Positions 1 through 7,546 of a DNA stretch of 12,659 nucleotides are shown here, piece by piece. Made by a program: the position numbers and the translations under genes. The first letter of the stretch is position 1. Each line of letters begins with the position of its first letter. Source of the DNA: Caldithrix sp. RBG_13_44_9 (GTDB lineage Bacteria > Calditrichota > Calditrichia > RBG-13-44-9); the NCBI GenBank assembly GCA_001771055.1, contig MESS01000145.1, forward strand, positions 9,022 through 21,680, read 5' to 3'. A model generated the notes under the pieces. That model saw nothing but the letters and a program-made list of their open reading frames with translations, searched no databases and had not been told where the DNA came from.

Positions 1-564
1 TCCTCTTACAAACTGGCCCGGATCACCGGCTTCCTCAATCCGGAAAGTGATGCACTGGGAAAAGGGTATCAGATCATTCAGTCACTCGTCAGTCTGGGAG
101 CCGGAGGGTTAACCGGTCTGGGCTTCGCTCAGAGTAATCAAAAATTATTTTTTCTGCCGGAGGCCCATACCGATTTCATCTTTTCCATCATTGGGGAAGA
201 GTGGGGATTTTTAGGAACCGGTTTCATCTTATTCTTATTCTCCATTCTGGCTTATCGGGGAGTCATAATTATTAAAAAAATACCTGACAAATATAGTAAA
301 TACCTGGCTTTTGGTTTAACGGCCAATATCATTTTTTATGCTCTGATCAATATGATGGTGGCTGTTCATCTGGCACCCCCTACCGGCTTGCCGCTTCCCT
401 TTATCAGTTACGGGGGAAGTTCCATGCTCACTTCGAGTGTTGCTATCGGATTATTACTGAATATCTCGGCCCGGGCACATTCCCGGGTACAGGTGAGTAA
501 TTATCAGTTTGCCCATCGGGCAGTCCAAAATTTTAACAGCAGGAAGCTGCGATACATCAAATGA
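1..564 (+). CDS. ftsW: FtsW, septal peptidoglycan glycosyltransferase (SEDS family), 3' part only
   Basis: The reading frame is open from base 1 and gives the last 187 residues of a multi-spanning membrane protein; the start lies outside the window. FtsW polymerises lipid II into glycan strands at the division septum together with a class B PBP. Visible SEDS hallmarks are the LPEAHTDFIFSIIGEEWG segment (bases about 160-207), the C-terminal TGLPLPFISYGGSS signature (bases about 382-423), and hydrophobic membrane segments between and after them. A short basic cytoplasmic tail ends RKLRYIK. The paralogue RodA shares these motifs, but the position directly before murG in a dcw cluster supports FtsW. 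The stop codon overlaps the murG start (ATGA), suggesting translational coupling. Confidence 0.95.
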   Translation, partial: SSYKLARITGFLNPESDALGKGYQIIQSLVSLGAGGLTGLGFAQSNQKLFFLPEAHTDFIFSIIGEEWGFLGTGFILFLFSILAYRGVIIIKKIPDKYSKYLAFGLTANIIFYALINMMVAVHLAPPTGLPLPFISYGGSSMLTSSVAIGLLLNISARAHSRVQVSNYQFAHRAVQNFNSRKLRYIK

Positions 565-1694
565 AACCAACTTCTGGTAAAATAATTTTTGCCGGCGGCG
601 GTACCGGCGGTCATGTGTATCCGGCACTAGCCACCATGGAAGCTCTTCTGCAGAAAGGGAATTTTGAACTTCTGTTCGTGGGTAGTTACCGGGGGATTGA
701 AAATCAGATCATTCCCGGTTCTTTTTTATATAAAAAGATCTGGATTTCTGGTTTCCAGAGATTCTTTACCCTGAGGAATTTGTTATTCCCGTTAAAAGTG
801 CTGGTGAGTCTGTTTCAGAGTTTGCTTATTGTGTTGAAATTCAAACCCGATGTGGTGGTGGGAACCGGCGGATATGTCAGCGGACCAGTGGTCTATACCG
901 CGGCCAAGCTGGGAATACCAACCTTGATCCAGGAACAGGACAGTTATCCGGGTGTCACCACCCGGCTGTTATCCAGGTATAGTGACACGGTCTGTGTACC
1001 CTATCAGGAAGTTCTTCAGCATCTTAAAAAGGTAAAAGGGGAAACCGTGGTTACCGGAGTCCCGGTGCGGCGTTCTTTAAAATTGATATCCAAGAGTGAA
1101 GCGGTGTTACCCTGGGCGTTGAAAGCAGACCAGCCGGTTATTTTCATTTTTGGAGGAAGCCAGGGCGCGCATTCAATCAATAAAGCCGTAAAGCAAATTG
1201 CCAGACCGCTGCTGCAAAAATACCGGGTTCAATTTTTGTGGCAGTCCGGAAAAAATAATTATCCAGAGGTCAAAGAATGGTCAATTGCCAAAGAAACCGG
1301 AGTAAAGGTATTGGATTATATCCAGGCCATGGATCTGGCTTATTCGGCTGCCGACATCATCATCAGCCGGGCCGGCGCCATAACTCTGGCCGAGCTGGCC
1401 ATGGTGCAAAAACCCTGCATTCTGATTCCTTACCCCTTAGCGGCAGCCCAGCATCAGGAAAAAAACGCCCAGACCATTGCTGCCATTGGGGCGGCTATTC
1501 TGGTAAAGGAAGATGAAGCTCTGGAAATAAAACTGATGGAAGCCGTGGTCAGACTGCTGGATCATCCGGATGAAGCCGCCGCAATGGGTCGAAAATGGCA
1601 AAAGGTCTATCAGCCGGAGGCAGCCGAAAAAATAGCAGATCAAATCATAAAACTGGTTGAGAAAAGGTATGAAAATCAGACTGGGAAAAATTAA
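561..1694 (+). CDS. murG: MurG, UDP-GlcNAc:lipid I N-acetylglucosaminyltransferase
   Basis: MurG transfers GlcNAc from UDP-GlcNAc to lipid I, making lipid II at the inner face of the cytoplasmic membrane. The 377-residue product has the family's usual length and its GT-B two-domain layout. The N-terminal glycine-rich loop GGGTGGH lies at residues 12-18, where His18 is the conserved histidine. The linker region carries the second glycine-rich loop GGSQG (198-202). The UDP-GlcNAc-binding stretch SRAGAITLAELA contains Glu278, the family's conserved acidic residue, and is followed by the PYPLAAAQHQEKNA segment. The start ATG overlaps the ftsW stop by 4 bases, and the 3' end overlaps murC by 26 bases, so expression is probably coupled. 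Nothing appears broken or unusual. Confidence 0.97.
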   Translation: MKPTSGKIIFAGGGTGGHVYPALATMEALLQKGNFELLFVGSYRGIENQIIPGSFLYKKIWISGFQRFFTLRNLLFPLKVLVSLFQSLLIVLKFKPDVVVGTGGYVSGPVVYTAAKLGIPTLIQEQDSYPGVTTRLLSRYSDTVCVPYQEVLQHLKKVKGETVVTGVPVRRSLKLISKSEAVLPWALKADQPVIFIFGGSQGAHSINKAVKQIARPLLQKYRVQFLWQSGKNNYPEVKEWSIAKETGVKVLDYIQAMDLAYSAADIIISRAGAITLAELAMVQKPCILIPYPLAAAQHQEKNAQTIAAIGAAILVKEDEALEIKLMEAVVRLLDHPDEAAAMGRKWQKVYQPEAAEKIADQIIKLVEKRYENQTGKN

Positions 1695-3102
1695 GAATAT
1701 TCATTTTGTCGGCATCGGCGGAATCGGAATGAGCGGCATTGCCGAAGTGCTGATGAATTTAGGCTATAAGGTCTCCGGATCAGACCGGAGTCTCACCGAG
1801 GTCACTGACCACCTGGAAAAGATCGGCGTGAAAATATCCGATAAGCACAAAGCGGAAAATGTGAAAGAAGCCGATGTTCTGGTATATTCCTCAGCGGTGA
1901 CTACTGACAATCCGGAAGTCCAGGAAGCCGTCCGACGAAAGATCCCGGTGATTAAACGGGCAGAAATGCTGGCAGAGTTGATGCGCCTCAAGTTTGGAAT
2001 TGCTATCGCCGGAACTCACGGTAAGACCACTACCACTTCACTGACCGGCGCGGTTTTAAGCGAGGGGGAGCTTGATCCCACTTTGATCATCGGTGGAAGG
2101 GTGAGAGCCCTGGCTACCAATGCAAAATTAGGGGACAGTCAATTTTTAGTAGCTGAGGCCGATGAATACGACAAGTCTTTCTTAAAGCTGATCCCCACCA
2201 TTGCGGTAATTACCAATATTGAAGCAGATCATCTGGACTCTTATGACAATTTAGATGATTTAAAGAATTCCTTTTTAGCTTTTGCCAATAAAGTACCCTT
2301 TTACGGGCGGGTGATTGTCTGTCTGGATCATCCGGGTGTTCAGGAAATTCTGAGCCGGATCGAGAGAAGTGTCACGACCTACGGCTTTAACAAACAGGCT
2401 GACATCCAGGCGCATGGGATTGAACATCAGGATGGCGGGATTTCTTTTTCATTCAATTACATGAAGTATAACATGGGCCGGGTCCGGCTGAAAATCCCGG
2501 GAGAGCATAATGTGCTGAATGCCCTGGCGGCCATCGCGGTAGGTCTGGAATTGGACATTCCGTTCGAGAAGATAAAATCCGGTCTGGAGAAGTTCAGCGG
2601 GGTGAGCCGGCGCTTCGAGCATAGAGCCCAGATCAATGATATCATGGTGGTTGATGACTACGCTCATCATCCCAGCGAAATTACCGCCACCCTGAAAGCA
2701 GCCCGGAGTGGCTGGAGCAGCCGGAGAATTGTGGCGGTCTTTCAACCCCACCTCTATTCCCGGACCCGCGATTTCTATATGGATTTTGCCCGCTCTTTCT
2801 TTCAGGTGGAAGTGGTGGTATTCACTGATGTGTATCCGGCCCGGGAAAAACCGATTCCCGGAATTGACGGCAAATTGATTGCCGACACCGCCTTATCCAT
2901 GGGGCACCGCGAAGTCCATTATGTAGCAGATAAAAACCAGCTTCCGGAGTATTTAGCAAAGATGGTTCGTCCGGGAGATATGGTGATCACCCTGGGAGCA
3001 GGGGATATCTGGAAATTCGGTAACAATTTGATTGAATTACTGAAAAATGCGAGTAGTCAGCCAGCAAAAGGCAGAAAAAAATCCGGCAGCGGGAATGGAT
3101 AA
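1669..3102 (+). CDS. murC: MurC, UDP-N-acetylmuramate--L-alanine ligase
   Basis: MurC is the cytoplasmic ATP-dependent ligase that adds L-alanine to UDP-MurNAc, the first step in building the stem peptide. From the ATG at 1669 the protein has 477 residues, normal for the family. Motifs in order: the UDP-substrate-binding GIGGIGMSG near the N-terminus; the ATP P-loop GTHGKTTTTS at residues 115-124, with Lys119; ADEYDKSFL; the NIEADHLDSYDN segment; GEHNVLNALAAI; and DDYAHHP at 329-335 in the C-terminal domain. These three domains are typical of Mur ligases, and GIGGIGM plus DDYAHHP point to MurC rather than MurD, MurE or MurF. An in-frame TTG at 1657 would add MRKG. I prefer ATG because it begins right before the conserved N-terminal strand, although no strong ribosome binding site separates the two choices. 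Confidence 0.96.
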   Translation: MKIRLGKIKNIHFVGIGGIGMSGIAEVLMNLGYKVSGSDRSLTEVTDHLEKIGVKISDKHKAENVKEADVLVYSSAVTTDNPEVQEAVRRKIPVIKRAEMLAELMRLKFGIAIAGTHGKTTTTSLTGAVLSEGELDPTLIIGGRVRALATNAKLGDSQFLVAEADEYDKSFLKLIPTIAVITNIEADHLDSYDNLDDLKNSFLAFANKVPFYGRVIVCLDHPGVQEILSRIERSVTTYGFNKQADIQAHGIEHQDGGISFSFNYMKYNMGRVRLKIPGEHNVLNALAAIAVGLELDIPFEKIKSGLEKFSGVSRRFEHRAQINDIMVVDDYAHHPSEITATLKAARSGWSSRRIVAVFQPHLYSRTRDFYMDFARSFFQVEVVVFTDVYPAREKPIPGIDGKLIADTALSMGHREVHYVADKNQLPEYLAKMVRPGDMVITLGAGDIWKFGNNLIELLKNASSQPAKGRKKSGSGNG

Positions 3103-4048
3103 AAAGGAAATTGTCAAACAGACTGCGGCGTTACTGGCAGAGCGCTTTCCCATGCGGGTGCGATTGAACGAGCCGCTGAAAAACCATACCACCTATAAGG
3201 TTGGGGGACCAGCAGCGGCGATTTGCATCCCGGCAAGTCGTGCCGAATTACAGGAGATACTGAAGTTCTGTCACCAACAGCAGGCAGCGGTTTACCTGCT
3301 GGGCAGTGGGTCAAATATTCTGGTTCATGATCAGGGAGTGGATATGCTGGTCTTCCGGTTAAATAAGTGCTGCTCGGAAATATCGCATACTGATAATCTG
3401 GTTTATGCAGGTGCTGGGGTGTTGGTGGCAGAGCTGGTGAAATATTGTGAGAAGCACAATTTAGCAGGACTGGATTTTATGGCTGGCATTCCGGGTACGG
3501 TGGGAGGCGCCTTACGAATGAATGCCGGCGCTTTTGTGGGTGAAATAGGCGACCGGGTGATCTTGATAGATGCCATGACTTATCAGGGAGAGTATCTGAC
3601 CATGAAAGGTGATAAGGCCGGATTTGGATATCGACGGGCAAATCATTTACAGGATAAAATAATGCTGGGTTGTCAACTCCGGATGATTCAGGGTACCCGC
3701 GAAGAATTGGAGAGCGCCCGTGAAGGTTATCTGGCACAACGTGCGGCCAAACAACCGCTGGATTATGGTTCCTGCGGAAGTGTATTCAAACGGCCGCCAG
3801 GACAATATGCCGGGACGTTGATTGAAAAGGCCGGTTGCAAAGGCCTGCGGATTGGCGGAGCCATGGTATCTCCGAAACATGCCAACTTTATCATCAATTA
3901 TGAGAATGCGACGGCGCAGGACATTTTTCAATTAATTCACAAGGTTCAGCGAATGGTCTTTCAGCAGTTTAACATCTGGCTGGAACTTGAGGTAAAACTG
4001 GTAGGATTTTCCGATGAAGAAGAGAAAAAAGTTTTTAAACCGAACTAG
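3095..4048 (+). CDS. murB: MurB, UDP-N-acetylenolpyruvoylglucosamine reductase
   Basis: MurB is the FAD- and NADPH-dependent enzyme that reduces UDP-GlcNAc-enolpyruvate to UDP-MurNAc, the substrate of MurC. From ATG 3095 it has 317 residues. The N-terminal FAD-binding part shows NHTTYKVGGPA, LLGSGSNILVHD, and the signature GIPGTVGGALRMNAGAFVGEIGD. The C-terminal part has YGSCGSVFKRP, where Ser229 matches the catalytic serine, and LELEVKLVG, where Glu299 fits the conserved catalytic glutamate. The lack of a long insert before the end suggests the shorter type II form. An earlier in-frame ATG at 3047 would add 16 polar residues lying over the murC tail. I chose 3095 because homologous proteins begin close to this point. 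It then overlaps murC by 8 bases and ftsQ by 35. Confidence 0.95.
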   Translation: MDKKEIVKQTAALLAERFPMRVRLNEPLKNHTTYKVGGPAAAICIPASRAELQEILKFCHQQQAAVYLLGSGSNILVHDQGVDMLVFRLNKCCSEISHTDNLVYAGAGVLVAELVKYCEKHNLAGLDFMAGIPGTVGGALRMNAGAFVGEIGDRVILIDAMTYQGEYLTMKGDKAGFGYRRANHLQDKIMLGCQLRMIQGTREELESAREGYLAQRAAKQPLDYGSCGSVFKRPPGQYAGTLIEKAGCKGLRIGGAMVSPKHANFIINYENATAQDIFQLIHKVQRMVFQQFNIWLELEVKLVGFSDEEEKKVFKPN

Positions 4049-4823
4049 GTCATCGCAGCGTTTCCGCAATGAACTGGCCGGTGAAAAACCACCCTTCCCC
4101 AATCTGAAGTGGCTGATAGGGATCCTGCTGGTGCTACTCCTCGGATTTGGGTGGTTTCGTCTGGTAAGTCATCTGATTACCAACAGCCAGATGTTTGTTT
4201 TAAAAAATATTCAGGTGGAAGGGAATCGCCTGGTGGAACGTCAGGAAATCCTGCAACAGGCTGCGTTACGGTCTGGAAGCAGATTATTTCAGATACCCAC
4301 GGCCGAGATCAGCAATAAGATATTGAAAAATCCCTATTTCAAAGGAGTTAGTCTGACCCGCTCTCTCCCTTCTACCCTGATCATTTCGGTGCAGGAAAGA
4401 GAGCCGGTGGCCTATTTGATTGATCAGAAAATCTACATGATTGATGAGTATGGTAAAATATTACAAACAAAACCCGGTACCACAGTGAGTCACCTGCCGC
4501 TGATTACCGGTCTGTCGGTAAAAGCACTGCTGAAAAACCGAAAACCGCTGTTCTCTGCGCTGAATCTCATTTCTCTGATGCGGGAAATTGACAGTGACCT
4601 GTTCCAGTTTGTTTCAGAAATCCACATCGACTCCAAGCTTCCTCCCTGTCTGTACTTGATTCACGGGGGTGCCCGGGTGGAAGTGGGAAGCAGGCAATTA
4701 CACCAGCGTATTTTTGTTCTCAGTAATTTTATCAAGAATTCTTCGGTATTCGGTCAATTGGAAAATATTAAAAGAATAGATTTAAGTTTTAAAGATCGAG
4801 TCATCATTTCGAAAAAGAGTTAG
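4014..4823 (+). CDS. ftsQ: FtsQ/DivIB, cell division protein with POTRA domain
   Basis: FtsQ is a bitopic inner-membrane protein that scaffolds the divisome, bridging early cytoplasmic proteins and the septal synthases through FtsB and FtsL. The 269-residue product begins with a basic cytoplasmic tail (about 1-32), then one membrane helix (about 33-51, rich in Leu, Ile and Gly). A POTRA-like segment follows (about 61-134) with the typical opening FVLKNIQVEGNRLV, and then a beta-rich C-terminal domain. Sequence conservation in this family is low, so the assignment rests on topology, the POTRA pattern and position between murB and ftsA. The start lies inside murB (35-base overlap), preceded by AGGA at 4003-4006. 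No ddl gene lies between murB and ftsQ, unlike the E. coli order. Confidence 0.92.
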   Translation: MKKRKKFLNRTRSSQRFRNELAGEKPPFPNLKWLIGILLVLLLGFGWFRLVSHLITNSQMFVLKNIQVEGNRLVERQEILQQAALRSGSRLFQIPTAEISNKILKNPYFKGVSLTRSLPSTLIISVQEREPVAYLIDQKIYMIDEYGKILQTKPGTTVSHLPLITGLSVKALLKNRKPLFSALNLISLMREIDSDLFQFVSEIHIDSKLPPCLYLIHGGARVEVGSRQLHQRIFVLSNFIKNSSVFGQLENIKRIDLSFKDRVIISKKS

Positions 4824-4831
4824 GGACCCAA

Positions 4832-6064
4832 ATGGAAAGTAAAATCATTGCCGGTCTTGATATCGGCACCACCAAAGTATGTGCAGTGATTGTCAGGGAG
4901 GAAGCTGGCGGCCGTTTGAATGTAGTGGGAATTGGCAGCGCCCCCTCTCATGGTTTGCGGAAGGGTGTGGTAGTGAATATTGAACAAACAGTTCAATCCG
5001 TACAACAGGCCCTCAGCGAAGCTGAACACATGGCTGGAATTCCGGTGCAGAGTTTATATGTCGGAATTGCCGGGGATCATATCCGCAGCCTGAACAGCAA
5101 AGGAGTGGTGGGAGTAGCCCGTGATGATCATGAGATCACCCCGGATGATGTAAACCGGGCCATCAGCGCAGCCAAGGCGCTGGCCTTGCCCATCGACCGG
5201 GAAATCCTGCATGTGATTCCACAGGAGTTTATTGTGGACGACCAGGATGGAATACCTGATCCGGTGGGCTTATCGGGTGTCCGGCTGGAGGTGGAAGTCC
5301 ATCTGGTGACAGCCGCGGTAACTTCTGCTCAGAATATTGTTAAGAGTGTTCAGCGGGCCGGTTACCAGGTGGAAGAAATTATCCTGGAGCCGCTGGCCAG
5401 CAGCCTGGCAGTTCTGGATGATGATGAGCGCAATTTAGGAGTGGCATTGGTCGATCTGGGCGGTGGCACCACCGATATTGCCCTGTTTTTTGACGGTCAT
5501 ATCCGTCACACCTCGGTGGTAGCGCTTGGCGGTCAGCACGTGACCAACGATATTGCTATTGGCCTGAGGACGCCGCCGGAGCAGGCTGAAACCATCAAGA
5601 TTGAACACGGCTGTGCGCTGGCTGAGATGGTCAAAAATAATGAAACCCTTACCGTGCCGGGAGTTGGCGGGCGGGTACCGCGGGTCATCTCCCGCTCGGT
5701 ATTAACCGATATTGTCCAGCCGCGGATGGAAGAAATTCTCAATCTCACCTATCAGGAAATGGATAAGTCCGATTTATTGAATCTGATGGCCACCGGGGCT
5801 GTGATCACCGGCGGGGGAGCCATGCTGAAAGGAACGATTGAACTGGCAGAAAAATTATGGGGCATGCCGGTGAAACTGGGAATTCCGAAGTATTTAGGCG
5901 GCCTCACTGAATCGGTGCGCAATCCCATGTATGCCACTGCTGTCGGACTCACCCTGTACGGCCAGCGCTATGGCGAAGGGAATTCATTTCATACCAGACG
6001 AACCGATAACCTGTGGGAAGATGTAAGAGAAAGTATCACCAGTTTTTTTAAAAGATTTTTCTAA
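4832..6064 (+). CDS. ftsA: FtsA, actin-like membrane anchor for FtsZ
   Basis: FtsA is an actin-fold ATPase that tethers FtsZ filaments to the membrane and recruits later division proteins. The product is 410 residues, close to the usual 420. Nucleotide-binding motifs are visible: phosphate-1 loop GLDIGTTKVCAVI starting at residue 8, phosphate-2 loop VDLGGGTTD with Asp208 and Asp215, and the adenosine motif ITGGGAMLKG with glycines 327-329. The conserved ending SVRNPMYATAVGLTLYG closes the core. The last residues NLWEDVRESITSFFKRFF (393-410) form the expected amphipathic membrane-targeting helix with basic and aromatic residues. It starts 8 bases after ftsQ, with AGGGA at 4822-4826 as ribosome binding site, and ends 44 bases before ftsZ. 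Confidence 0.97.
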   Translation: MESKIIAGLDIGTTKVCAVIVREEAGGRLNVVGIGSAPSHGLRKGVVVNIEQTVQSVQQALSEAEHMAGIPVQSLYVGIAGDHIRSLNSKGVVGVARDDHEITPDDVNRAISAAKALALPIDREILHVIPQEFIVDDQDGIPDPVGLSGVRLEVEVHLVTAAVTSAQNIVKSVQRAGYQVEEIILEPLASSLAVLDDDERNLGVALVDLGGGTTDIALFFDGHIRHTSVVALGGQHVTNDIAIGLRTPPEQAETIKIEHGCALAEMVKNNETLTVPGVGGRVPRVISRSVLTDIVQPRMEEILNLTYQEMDKSDLLNLMATGAVITGGGAMLKGTIELAEKLWGMPVKLGIPKYLGGLTESVRNPMYATAVGLTLYGQRYGEGNSFHTRRTDNLWEDVRESITSFFKRFF

Positions 6065-6096
6065 AATGAAAATTAACCATCATGAATTGATTAAAC

Positions 6097-6104
6097 GAGG
6101 AGGT
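6097..6104 (+). promoter_or_regulatory. strong Shine-Dalgarno site of ftsZ
   Basis: GAGGAGGT lies 4 bases before the ftsZ ATG. It is an almost ideal match to the 16S rRNA tail and is much stronger than the sites of the upstream cell-wall genes. It fixes the ftsZ start and fits the need for far more FtsZ than FtsA or FtsQ from a shared transcript. Confidence 0.85.
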
Positions 6105-6108
6105 CATC

Positions 6109-7311
6109 ATGCAAGAAACCAGTAGTTTAAGTATCCTGTTGGATGAGAGGTTGGAGAACAGCGCAAAAATGAAAGTGGTAGGAGTGGGAGGAGCTGGAGG
6201 CAATGCCCTGAATACCATGGTGGACGCCGGGCTGCAGGGAGTTGATTTTATTTCTATCAATACTGACGCTCAGGCGCTGGAGCAGAATAAAGCCCATTCG
6301 AAAGTGCAAATTGGCCGGAAATTGACCCAGGGTCTGGGAGCCGGAGCCAATCCTGAAATCGGTAGAAGGGCGATTGAGGAGGATAAGGAGAGTGTAATGG
6401 AAGCCCTGAAAGGAGCCGATATGGTTTTTGTCACCGCCGGAATGGGCGGTGGAACCGGCACCGGAGCGGCTCCTATAATAGCCGAGATCGCCAAAGACCA
6501 GGGGGCACTCACGGTAGGTATTGTCACCAAACCTTTCAATTTTGAAGGGATCAAAAGAATGCAACGGGCCGATCAGGGGATTGACGAGCTGCGCCGGAAT
6601 GTGGATACCCTGATTGTTATCCCCAACCAGCGTTTGTTTGCAGTGGTAGATAAATCTACCCCGTTGCTGGCGGCCTTTAAGATTGCCGATGAAGTTTTAT
6701 TGCATGCCACTAAGGGAATATCTGATCTGATTACCATTCCCGGTCTGATCAACCTGGATTTTGCCGATGTCCGTACAGTGATGTCGGAAATGGGGCATGC
6801 GTTGATGGGTACCGGATTTGCCGCCGGAGAGGCCAAGGCCATTCAGGCTGCCCAGCAGGCTATCAGCAGTCCGCTGCTGGAAGGAGTTTCTATCCGGGGC
6901 GCCCAGGGCGTGCTGGTCAATATTACCGGCGGGCCGCAGATGACCCTGCATGAGATCAGCGAAGCCACCAGCATTATTTATGAGGAAGCCGGTGATAAAG
7001 CCAATATCATTTTTGGTGCAGTGATAGATGAAAATCTCAAGGACTCGATCTTTGTCACCGTCATTGCTACCGGTTTTGGAATGGAATCACGCATCCAGAC
7101 CACCGCTCCGGCGGCCACTGCCGAGGTGGAAAAGGATAAGAAATATCTGGACTTGCCGACCTTCCTGCGGGACAAAGAGAATAAAAAAGCAGCCGCCAGA
7201 CCCATTCCCCTGATTAATCCCAAAACTGCAGAAGTGGAGCAGAGCGGTGATTTACAACTGCCGCTGGACGATTTTGATATCCCCACTTTTCTGCGGAAAC
7301 AGATAGATTGA
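6109..7311 (+). CDS. ftsZ: FtsZ, tubulin-like cell division GTPase
   Basis: FtsZ polymerises with GTP into the cytoplasmic Z-ring that organises septation. The 400-residue protein has the nucleotide-binding start VVGVGGAGGNALNTM, the tubulin signature GMGGGTGTGAAP, and the T7 synergy loop NLDFADVRTVM, whose acidic residue completes the GTPase site of the neighbouring subunit. The globular core ends near residue 325. The tail holds the usual conserved C-terminal peptide, DFDIPTFLRKQID, at the very end (388-400), which in known bacteria binds FtsA and other partners. Oddly, a second copy-like motif, YLDLPTFLRDKE, lies at 346-357, separated by a proline-, lysine- and alanine-containing linker. 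Translation starts behind the strong GAGGAGGT site. The gene is the last of the dcw block and is followed at once by a terminator. Confidence 0.98.
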   Translation: MQETSSLSILLDERLENSAKMKVVGVGGAGGNALNTMVDAGLQGVDFISINTDAQALEQNKAHSKVQIGRKLTQGLGAGANPEIGRRAIEEDKESVMEALKGADMVFVTAGMGGGTGTGAAPIIAEIAKDQGALTVGIVTKPFNFEGIKRMQRADQGIDELRRNVDTLIVIPNQRLFAVVDKSTPLLAAFKIADEVLLHATKGISDLITIPGLINLDFADVRTVMSEMGHALMGTGFAAGEAKAIQAAQQAISSPLLEGVSIRGAQGVLVNITGGPQMTLHEISEATSIIYEEAGDKANIIFGAVIDENLKDSIFVTVIATGFGMESRIQTTAPAATAEVEKDKKYLDLPTFLRDKENKKAAARPIPLINPKTAEVEQSGDLQLPLDDFDIPTFLRKQID

Positions 7312-7319
7312 CCTCCTCC

Positions 7320-7359
7320 AAACCGGCTGTTGGATTGCAGTACCGGCAGCCGGTTTTTT
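7320..7359 (+). terminator. intrinsic terminator after ftsZ
   Basis: A perfect 10-base-pair stem, AAACCGGCTG (7320-7329) with CAGCCGGTTT (7347-7356), encloses a 17-base loop and runs into six T residues (7354-7359). It begins 9 bases after the ftsZ stop codon and marks the end of the dcw transcription unit. The following 187 bases up to the next gene hold no open frame I would support and no convincing promoter: a CATAAT box at 7481-7486 lacks a well-placed -35 partner. Confidence 0.92.
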
Positions 7360-7537
7360 AAAATTGTTCTTCGGATGGATTCTCTGATCATTCCCTCAAA
7401 GGATTGGCTACATGCCACCCGGGTAAAGCGCGTGTTTTTGGTTTACCCTATCTGGCTGTCTTTGAAATTTAAAAATCAGGCATAATTACCTATTGATAAA
7501 TCGGGATTTATATATTAATTTATCCGACTCATTTTAT

Positions 7538-7543
7538 GGAGGT
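7538..7543 (+). promoter_or_regulatory. ribosome binding site deciding a TTG start
   Basis: GGAGGT lies 3 bases before an in-frame TTG at 7547. The open frame continues upstream to a TTG at 7493, which has no such site. The Shine-Dalgarno match supports 7547 despite the slightly tight spacing. Confidence 0.6.
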
Positions 7544-7546
7544 CGT

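Noticed and set aside
6066..6125. A 19-codon open frame starting MKINHHELIKRGG across the ftsA-ftsZ gap and the ftsZ start.
   Set aside because: It has no ribosome binding site of its own, lies over the strong ftsZ Shine-Dalgarno site, and its codons are explained by that site and the ftsZ start.
6127..6564. A 145-codon open frame on the minus strand inside ftsZ.
   Set aside because: It is antisense to the conserved GTPase core of ftsZ, has no recognisable protein motif, and is a by-product of ftsZ codon usage.
7462..7486. TTGAAA followed by CATAAT upstream of the SirB1-like gene, as a promoter.
   Set aside because: The spacer is only 13 bases, too short for a sigma-70 promoter, and no better -35 box is placed before CATAAT.
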